From NCBI RefSeq assembly GCF_021502675.1, contig NZ_JAKFHA010000002.1, positions 369,374 to 414,188 of the forward strand: a stretch of DNA of 44,815 nt, written 5' to 3'. Source of the DNA: Yinghuangia soli (GTDB lineage Bacteria; Actinomycetota; Actinomycetes; Streptomycetales; Streptomycetaceae). How positions within the stretch are numbered: position 1 is the stretch's first letter; each line of letters begins with the position of its first letter. A program made the position numbers and the translations under genes. Under the pieces are notes generated by a model. It saw only the letters and a program-made list of their open reading frames with translations. It did not search any database and was not told where the DNA came from. Below are positions 38,878 through 44,815 of the stretch, in pieces.

Positions 38878-39069
38878 TCAGCCCTCGATGGTGATCGCCC
38901 GGGTCGGGCAGACCCGGGCGGCCTCCTCGACCTGCGTGCGCAGTTCCTCGCCCGGGTTGTCCTGCAGGATGTAGAGGAAGTTGTCCTCGCGCACCTCGAA
39001 GACCTCGGGCGCCTCGGCCATGCACAGGGCGTTGCTCTTGCACTTGTCGAAGTCGACGTTGACCTTCAT
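38878..39069 (-). CDS. Small [3Fe-4S] ferredoxin
   Basis: A 63-residue protein with cysteines at 10, 16 and 54 (CKSNALC ... VCPTRA). This is the three-cysteine pattern of ferredoxins that serve cytochrome P450s in actinobacteria; the variable residue between C10 and C16 is Asn13. No P450 or reductase gene lies nearby. ATG 39069 has GGGAGG five bases upstream. Confidence 0.92.
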   Translation of the reverse strand: MKVNVDFDKCKSNALCMAEAPEVFEVREDNFLYILQDNPGEELRTQVEEAARVCPTRAITIEG

Positions 39070-39350
39070 GCGGACCTCCCGGACCCGGCGGTGCCGATCG
39101 GCGGGCGACCGGCAGCCGATCGGCAATCGACCGGCTCTGGCAGGCCTATCACGCACCCTCGCCGGTAAGGCCAGACTTCCCCGGGGCCCGGCGGGCGGAT
39201 TCGCCCGACCGAGGGATCTCCGCAGCAGGACGGTGGGGACAGCCCCACCCGGAATCCGGGCGGCCGCCGGATCGAGCCGGGCCCCCTGCAGCGGACAGGC
39301 TGGTGGCACATCGTCCGGAAGGGTCCGGACGCGTCACCGGAGGTCCGGAT
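39070..39350. other. 281-bp region between divergent ferredoxin and ABC genes
   Basis: It holds the paired palindromes at 39093-39124. No gene is seen in it. Confidence 0.5.
39093..39124. promoter_or_regulatory. Two identical palindromes GCCGATCGGC 22 bp apart
   Basis: The 10-bp palindrome occurs at 39093-39102 and 39115-39124, about two helical turns apart, just upstream of the ferredoxin start. It fits an operator for two dimers on one DNA face. Confidence 0.6.
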
Positions 39351-40121
39351 ATGCGCAAGCACGCCACTGCCGTCATCGACGCCCCGGCGGGTGCCGGCAC
39401 CGCGGCCATCGCCCTGCGCGGCGTCACCAAGGTGTACGGCCGCGGCGACGAGGCGGTGCACGCGCTGCGCGGCGTCGACCTCGCGATACGCCCCGGGTCC
39501 TTCACCGCGGTGATGGGCCCGTCCGGCTCCGGCAAGAGCACCTTCCTGCACTGCGCGGCCGGGCTGGACCGCCCCACCGGCGGTCAGGTCTTCCTGGCCG
39601 GCACCGACATCGCCGGGCTGTCCGAGACCAAGCTGACCGAATTGCGCCGGACCCGCGTGGGGTTCGTCTTCCAGGCCTTCAACCTGGTCGGCTCGCTGAC
39701 CGCCGAGCAGAACGTCACGCTCCCGCTGCGGCTGGCCGGCACCCGGCCCGACAAGAAATGGGTCCGCGAAGTCCTCGGCCGCGTCGGCCTCGCACAGCGC
39801 GCCGGCCACCGGCCCGCCCAGCTCTCCGGCGGCCAGCAGCAGCGCGTCGCCATCGCCCGCGCCCTGGTCACCCGCCCCGACGTGCTTTTCGCGGACGAGC
39901 CGACCGGCGCCCTGGACACCAAGACCGGACGCGAGGTCCTGGGCCTGCTGCGCGAGGTCGTGGACACCTTCGGGCACACCGTCGTGATGGTCACGCACGA
40001 CCCGGTGGCCGCCTCCTACGCGGACCGCGTGCTGTTCCTGGCCGACGGCCGGCTCGTCGACACGCTGGAGAACCCCAGCGCCGAGGCCGTCGCGGACCGC
40101 ATGATCCACATGGAGGGCTGA
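39351..40121 (+). CDS. MacB-type ABC transporter ATP-binding protein
   Basis: A 256-residue ATPase with Walker [10 protein letters not shown] (K62), signature LSGGQQQR, Walker B VLFADEP, D-loop ALDTKTG and H-loop VMVTHD. The subfamily (LolD/MacB) pairs with FtsX-like permeases that move lipoproteins, peptides or signals without ATP-driven pores. ATG 39351 has GGAGG seven bases upstream; the alternative GTG 39303 is less supported. It is 4 bp from the permease gene. Confidence 0.92.
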   Translation: MRKHATAVIDAPAGAGTAAIALRGVTKVYGRGDEAVHALRGVDLAIRPGSFTAVMGPSGSGKSTFLHCAAGLDRPTGGQVFLAGTDIAGLSETKLTELRRTRVGFVFQAFNLVGSLTAEQNVTLPLRLAGTRPDKKWVREVLGRVGLAQRAGHRPAQLSGGQQQRVAIARALVTRPDVLFADEPTGALDTKTGREVLGLLREVVDTFGHTVVMVTHDPVAASYADRVLFLADGRLVDTLENPSAEAVADRMIHMEG

Positions 40122-40125
40122 CCGC

Positions 40126-42678
40126 ATGCTCCGCCTCGCTTTCGGCACGCTCCGCGCCCGGCTCGCTGGGTTCGCGGGCGCCTTCCTCGCGGTCGCGCTG
40201 GCCACGGTGCTCGTCACCGGCGCGGGCGTGATGCTCGAGTCCGTCCTGCGCACCCACGCCCCCGTTGAGCGCCTTTCCGGTACGGACCTGGCGGTCGCGG
40301 CGTCCGACAAGCTCGAACGGACTCCCGCGATGGGCAAGGGCTCCGGTGAGGGCGAGTCCGAAGGCGACAAGCTCCAGCAGACGCCGCGGCTGCCCGCCGG
40401 CCTTGCCGCCCGCATCGCCGCGGTGCCCGGCGTCCAGGCCGCGGTGCCGGACCGCACCGTCCCGGTCGCGCTGCCCGGCGGCCTCGGCGCCGAGGCGCAC
40501 GGCTGGGACAGCGCGCAGCTGACCCCGTACCGGCTCACGGCCGGCACGGCCCCGCAGACCGGCGGCCAGATCGTGCTCGATGCCCCGACCGCCGCCGCAC
40601 TCGGCGCCGGACCCGGCACGAAGCTGGAGATCGGCACGCCCAAGGGCGCGCGGTCCGTCACCGTCAGCGGCATCGCCGAAGGGCGGGGCGCCACCGCGGT
40701 GTTCCTGGCCCCCCAGACGGCTGCCGAGCTCGGCGCGGTCCCGGACCGGGCCGACTTCATCGGCATCACGCTTGCCCCGGGTGCGGACGCCAAGCAGGTC
40801 CGGGCCGCCGTCAAGGCCCTTCTGGCCGACGCCGGACCGCAGTTCGGCGACCCTACCCGCGGGCAGCCGAAGGCCCAGGTGCTGAGCGGCGGTTCGCTCG
40901 CCCGCCTGGAGGCCCCGGCGGCGACCACGGCCCAGGAGGCGACCGTTCCGGTGGTCGCGGTCTTCGGCGGCAGCGCCGCCTTCACCGCGATCTTCGTGGT
41001 GGCCGGCACCTTCGGCTTCTCGATCCGGCAGCGCACCCGCGAGATCGGCCTGCTGCGCGCGGTCGGTGCGACGCCCGGCCAGGTCCGCCGCATGATCGCC
41101 GCCGAGGCGCTGCTCGTCGCCCTGGCCGCGGCCGCGCTCGCGGTGCCGCTGGGCTACGGATTCGCGCACGTGCTCGCCGAGTTGTTCGACAAGGCGGACG
41201 CGCTGCCGCCCGGCTTCACGATCGTCAAGAGCTGGCTGCCCGGTGTGGTCGGGGCCGGAAGTGCCTTGCTGGTGACCCAGATCGCCGCATTCGCGGCGGC
41301 CGCCCGGGCGGCCAAGCTGCGGCCCACCGAGGTGTTCGGGGCGACCGCCAAGCGCCGCATCCTGGTCCCGCTGCTGCGCTACGGGCTCGGCGTCCTCACC
41401 CTGGCCGGCGGCGCCGCGCTCCTCGCGGTGTCCATGAACCTCGGCGGCGACGACGGTGCGAGCAGCTCGATCGGCATCGTCTTCACGCTCATGCTCGCGG
41501 TCGCGCTGCTCGGACTGCCCATCGCCCGGGTCGGCGTGGCGCTCGTCGGCCGCCTGGTGAACCCCGCCGGCGGCGCCGCCGGCCGACTGGCCCGGGCCAA
41601 CGGCGCCGCCGAACCGGGCCGGGTCGCCGCGGTCGCCGTTCCGGTCGCGCTGACCATCGCGTTCTCCTGCTCGGTCCTGTTCATCGGCACCACCGTCGCG
41701 GACGAGACCATCGCGCAGAGCAAGGCCCGCACCAGCGCGACCTACGTCGTGGACGGCACGGGCCGGGCAGGCCTCGCACCGGATGCGGTGGACCGCATCC
41801 GGGCCCTGCCCGGGGTCGCTGCCGCCGCCGGCACCGTGGCCACCACCGTGATGGACGGCTCGGTTTCCGACGCGCTCGAACTCGACGCCCGCGGCGTCGG
41901 CCCGGACACCGCCGCGGTCATGGACCTCGGGGTGCGCGCCGGGGACCTCGCCGACCTGCGCGGCCCGGACACCGTCGCCCTCGGCAGCCGGCATGCGGAG
42001 GCCAAGGACAAGGGTGTCGGCGACCGGATCCGCTACTGGCTCGGCGACGGCACGCCCATGGAGGCCCGCGTCGTGGCCCTCTACGACAATGCGTTCGGGT
42101 TCGGCGACTACCTGATGCCGCAGGAGGTCGCGGCCGCGCACAGCACCGCCTCCGGGTACGACAAGGTCTTCGTGACCGCCGCGCCGGGCGCCGACCGGGC
42201 AGCGCTGACCGCCGAGTTGGCCAAGGAGGGCCGCGTCATGGACCGGGCCGCCTACCTGGACGAGGTGGCCGACGACGCCAACGAGGGAGCCTGGGCCAAC
42301 GCCTTCATCCTCGGTGCCATCGCGGTGTTCACCGCGCTCGGCGTCGTCAACACCATCGTGATGGCGACCGCTTCCCGGGCCCGCGAGTTCGCGGTGCTGC
42401 GGCTGGCCGGCACCACGCGGCGCCAGGTGACCGCCATGCTGCGCCGCGAGTTCGCGGTGGCCGCCGCGGTCGGCATCGGCATCGGGACCGGCATCGCGTG
42501 GCTCACCCTCGGCGCGTTCGCGAACGGCATCACCGGGAGGTTCGACCCCGCCATGCCGCCGGCGATCTACCTCCCGCTGGTCGCCGCGACGGTCGCGCTG
42601 ATCTACGGCTCCGGCCTCCTCGCGGCCCGTTCGGCCCTGCGCCGCGATCCGGTCGAGGCGATCGGCGCCCGCGACTAG
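40126..42678 (+). CDS. FtsX-like (MacB-type) ABC transporter permease
   Basis: An 850-residue protein with duplicated FtsX domains: an N-terminal helix (LAGFAGAFLAVALATVLVTGAG), a large extracellular domain, a three-helix block (TAIFVVAGTFGFSIRQRTREIGLLRAVGATPGQVRRMIAAEALL), another extracellular domain and the same layout at the end (TALGVVNTIVMATASRAREFAVLRLAGTTRRQV ...). It forms a mechanotransmission pair with the upstream ATPase. The substrate is unknown. Confidence 0.92.
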   Translation: MLRLAFGTLRARLAGFAGAFLAVALATVLVTGAGVMLESVLRTHAPVERLSGTDLAVAASDKLERTPAMGKGSGEGESEGDKLQQTPRLPAGLAARIAAVPGVQAAVPDRTVPVALPGGLGAEAHGWDSAQLTPYRLTAGTAPQTGGQIVLDAPTAAALGAGPGTKLEIGTPKGARSVTVSGIAEGRGATAVFLAPQTAAELGAVPDRADFIGITLAPGADAKQVRAAVKALLADAGPQFGDPTRGQPKAQVLSGGSLARLEAPAATTAQEATVPVVAVFGGSAAFTAIFVVAGTFGFSIRQRTREIGLLRAVGATPGQVRRMIAAEALLVALAAAALAVPLGYGFAHVLAELFDKADALPPGFTIVKSWLPGVVGAGSALLVTQIAAFAAAARAAKLRPTEVFGATAKRRILVPLLRYGLGVLTLAGGAALLAVSMNLGGDDGASSSIGIVFTLMLAVALLGLPIARVGVALVGRLVNPAGGAAGRLARANGAAEPGRVAAVAVPVALTIAFSCSVLFIGTTVADETIAQSKARTSATYVVDGTGRAGLAPDAVDRIRALPGVAAAAGTVATTVMDGSVSDALELDARGVGPDTAAVMDLGVRAGDLADLRGPDTVALGSRHAEAKDKGVGDRIRYWLGDGTPMEARVVALYDNAFGFGDYLMPQEVAAAHSTASGYDKVFVTAAPGADRAALTAELAKEGRVMDRAAYLDEVADDANEGAWANAFILGAIAVFTALGVVNTIVMATASRAREFAVLRLAGTTRRQVTAMLRREFAVAAAVGIGIGTGIAWLTLGAFANGITGRFDPAMPPAIYLPLVAATVALIYGSGLLAARSALRRDPVEAIGARD

Positions 42679-42697
42679 TCCCGCGGGCTCGAGGACG

Positions 42698-42729
42698 GGT
42701 CCGCCGCCGGGTGCGTCCGGCGGCGGACC
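42698..42729 (+). terminator. Terminator after the ABC permease
   Basis: A 13-bp stem (42698-42710 with 42717-42729) and a six-base loop, 20 bp after the stop. Confidence 0.8.
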
Positions 42730-42862
42730 TGACGCGGCGTCGGCGGCCGGGAACCATCCGGCCGCTGACGACGTGTCATCGCCTGGGGCAGCGGGTGAGA
42801 GGATGCCCGGACGAGGAGGCGCGCGCTCGGGGCCGGCTCCGGGAGACCAGGTGCGAGGCGGA

Positions 42863-44752
42863 ATGGCAGCCGAAGCCGGTGCAGGCATACGCCCGCTCGG
42901 AGACGCGGATCCGCGGAGCGTGGGGCCGTACCGGCTGACCGGACGCCTCGGATCCGGCGGCATGGGCACGGTGTTCGCCGGTGTCGACCACTTCGACCGG
43001 CGCGTGGCCATCAAGATCGTGCACGCGCAATTCGCCGACGACCGCGAGTTCCGGGCCCGGTTCACCCGCGAAGTGGCCCTGCTGCGCCGGGTGCAGGGCA
43101 CCTGCACGACGCCGGTCCTGGACGCCGACGTGGACGCCGTGCAGCCGTGGTTCGCCTGCGAGTACGTGCCCGGCCCCACGCTCGCGGAACGTGTGGAGCG
43201 CCAGGGACCGATGCGCGGCGACGAGTTGTTCGCGCTGGCCGCCGGCCTCGCCGAAGCCCTCGTGGCGCTGCACGCGGTCGGCATCGTGCACCGCGACCTC
43301 AAGCCGCAGAACGTCGTCTGCTCGCCGGCCGGGCCCCGCGTCCTCGACCTGGGCATCGCCCGGTCCATGGAGGACAGCGGGCTCACCCGCACCGGCATGA
43401 TGATCGGCTCGCCCGCGTGGATGAGCCCGGAGCGCTTCCGCGGCCAGAACAGCACGCCGGCCGCCGACGTCTATGCCTGGGCGATGATGGTGGCCTACGC
43501 CGCGACCGGCGTCATACCGTTCGGCACCGGCGCCCCCGAAGTCGTGGCGATGCGCGTGCTGCAGGAGCATGCCGACACCTCGGGTGTCCCGCAGGCGCTG
43601 CGCGGCATCGTGGACTGGAGCGCGGACAAGGACCCGCTGCGGCGCCCGGCCGCCCCCGACCTGCTGGCCAACGTGACCCATGCGTGGCGCGGCACGCTGG
43701 GTGCTGCGCAGACCGGCGAGCTGGACCCCGTCTCCGACGCCACCTCGCTGATCCACCTGCACTGGAACCCGCAGGCCGGCGCACCCGCGGGCGGGCAGTA
43801 CGCCCCGCCGCCCCCGCAGGCCGCGTACGGCGCCCCGATGGCGCAGCCCGGGACGGGCTACCCGGCGCAGGGCCACGGGGTGGCCGGGGACGGGATGTTC
43901 GCGGACAACTTGTTCCGCGACGACGGCCGCGCGCCCGCGCCGCAGGCCGCCGGCATGCAGGCCGCCGACGGGTACGGCGGCACCGCGGGCTACCCGATGG
44001 GCGGGCCGAGCGCGGAGGCGCCCGCCGAGGGCGGCGCGAGTGCCCCGTACCAGCTGTCCGACCTCGCCGAGGCGCCGCCGGCCGGCCGCCGCCGCGGCGG
44101 TTCGCGGCGCAAACTGCCGCTGAAGCCGCTGATCGCGGCCGCCGCCGTCGTCGCGGTGGTGGCCACGGCGGCCGTGCTGATGGCGAACTCCGGCGGCGAC
44201 GGCAAGAAGAAGAAGGACCCCGTGGCACCGGCCGCGAAGCCGTCCGACACACCGCCGCCGGGCACCGTCACCGGGCCCGGCACATTCAACCTGCAGGGCG
44301 TGAAGTTCCAGGTGCCGGCGGGCTGGGATGCCCGCCCGATGAGCGGTGCCTCGGCCTGCGTGGCGCCCCTCGAACTGCCGGTCGCCACCCGCACCGACTG
44401 CCTCAAGGGCGGCCTGCGGGTGTGGGTGGGCAACGATGCGTCCCGGGTGATCGCGCTGGACAAGCCCGCCGGATGGACCCTCGGTGCGGCCGAGCAGTGC
44501 CCGGCCGGGGGGACCCCGATGTACGTGACCACGTCCGGGAAGAAGTTCGAGCAGTTGGGCTCGCTGCGCTACGAGTACGCGCAGTACCAGGTGTCCTGCC
44601 CGGACGACGTCCAGCTGCAGCCGCAGGTGTGGTGGCTGCCCACCTCGAAGATCTCGTTCAGCACCGGCGGGCTGCCCAAGAGCTACGACCAGGTGGTCAA
44701 GGCGCTGATCGCCGGGATGGACCGGGCGGGCTACAAGTCCCCCAAGTCCTGA
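42863..44752 (+). CDS. Membrane-bound Ser/Thr protein kinase
   Basis: A 629-residue PknB-like kinase: glycine loop GSGGMG (30-35), K51, HRDLKPQN with D145, DLG instead of DFG, SPERF and PAADVYAWAMM. A Pro/Gln-rich juxtamembrane region follows, then a membrane helix near 419-440 (PLIAAAAVVAVVATAAVLM) and an extracytoplasmic C-terminal domain with cysteines in C-V-A-P, C-L-K and C-P-A-G and no PASTA repeats. It probably senses an external signal. ATG 42863 is chosen by family start; the GTG near 42773 is possible. Confidence 0.87.
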   Translation: MAAEAGAGIRPLGDADPRSVGPYRLTGRLGSGGMGTVFAGVDHFDRRVAIKIVHAQFADDREFRARFTREVALLRRVQGTCTTPVLDADVDAVQPWFACEYVPGPTLAERVERQGPMRGDELFALAAGLAEALVALHAVGIVHRDLKPQNVVCSPAGPRVLDLGIARSMEDSGLTRTGMMIGSPAWMSPERFRGQNSTPAADVYAWAMMVAYAATGVIPFGTGAPEVVAMRVLQEHADTSGVPQALRGIVDWSADKDPLRRPAAPDLLANVTHAWRGTLGAAQTGELDPVSDATSLIHLHWNPQAGAPAGGQYAPPPPQAAYGAPMAQPGTGYPAQGHGVAGDGMFADNLFRDDGRAPAPQAAGMQAADGYGGTAGYPMGGPSAEAPAEGGASAPYQLSDLAEAPPAGRRRGGSRRKLPLKPLIAAAAVVAVVATAAVLMANSGGDGKKKKDPVAPAAKPSDTPPPGTVTGPGTFNLQGVKFQVPAGWDARPMSGASACVAPLELPVATRTDCLKGGLRVWVGNDASRVIALDKPAGWTLGAAEQCPAGGTPMYVTTSGKKFEQLGSLRYEYAQYQVSCPDDVQLQPQVWWLPTSKISFSTGGLPKSYDQVVKALIAGMDRAGYKSPKS

Positions 44753-44815
44753 CGCGCCGCGGGGGGGCCGGGCCGCCCGGCCGGGGAGCGCGGGGGCGGC
44801 CGCCCGCCCGCTGTG

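Noticed and set aside
39991-43455. 1154-codon antisense frame over the ABC permease and kinase
   Set aside because: No recognisable domain, low-complexity charged composition, and it crosses two well-supported genes and a terminator.
1-44815. CRISPR array or rRNA operon
   Set aside because: No regularly spaced repeats with unique spacers and no rRNA-like sequence were seen.

Overview
The window is very GC-rich actinobacterial DNA, most likely from a Streptomycetaceae chromosome. Supporting signs are third-position G/C bias, XRE-DUF5753/DUF397 regulator pairs, F420-type oxidoreductases, a Glu-Asp-Phe tRNA cluster, several lipoproteins and a PASTA-less Ser/Thr kinase. The genus cannot be fixed from sequence reading alone. 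The first 74 bases are homopolymer runs that look like a contig edge.

Positions 1-11472 are the right part of an integrated mobile element. A tyrosine integrase (10101-11300) sits about 100 bp from the 3' end of a tRNA-Lys(UUU) gene, the usual arrangement for tRNA-targeting elements. Leftwards come an XRE regulator, an Xis-like small protein, a chain of translationally coupled minus-strand genes (zinc-ribbon protein, primase-helicase, four small unknown proteins) and an HK97-type major capsid gene. Facing these are a plus-strand FtsK/SpoIIIE-type DNA translocase and an XRE-DUF5753/DUF397 pair. The combination of a conjugation-type translocase and an AICE-like (actinomycete integrative and conjugative element) replication and integration module with a single capsid gene, and no visible portal, protease, terminase or tail gene, is the most unusual thing in the window. 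The left end of the element is not in view, so missing packaging genes could lie there.

Positions 11473-21735 are core chromosome: a membrane-anchored substrate-binding/VWA protein, a divergent HxlR regulator and thioesterase, a DEAD-box RNA helicase with a long RGD/SYGDR-rich tail, a membrane protein with a disordered acidic N-terminus, a FluC/CrcB fluoride-channel pair and a small zincin. tRNA-Glu, tRNA-Asp and tRNA-Phe follow (21872-22216). Next to them is a homologue of the phosphorothioate-dependent HNH restriction enzymes (SprMcrA-like).

Positions 23356-33753 are small metabolic and regulatory units: a VOC protein, an aminotransferase, a MerR regulator divergent from an aldo/keto reductase plus deazaflavin (F420) oxidoreductase operon, a LysR-GNAT operon divergent from a DUF6817 protein, a YbaK-type editing protein, a codon-optimised LLM flavin oxidoreductase, a SUKH-like protein, a MOSC protein and an NTF2-fold protein. 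Several intergenic palindromes are good operator candidates.

Positions 33882-44752 are mostly envelope functions: two lipoproteins (one CapA-like), an NTF2-fold protein, a lipoprotein HtrA-type protease with PDZ, an RDD membrane protein, a small ferredoxin, a MacB-type ABC exporter pair and a Ser/Thr kinase with an extracytoplasmic C-terminal domain.
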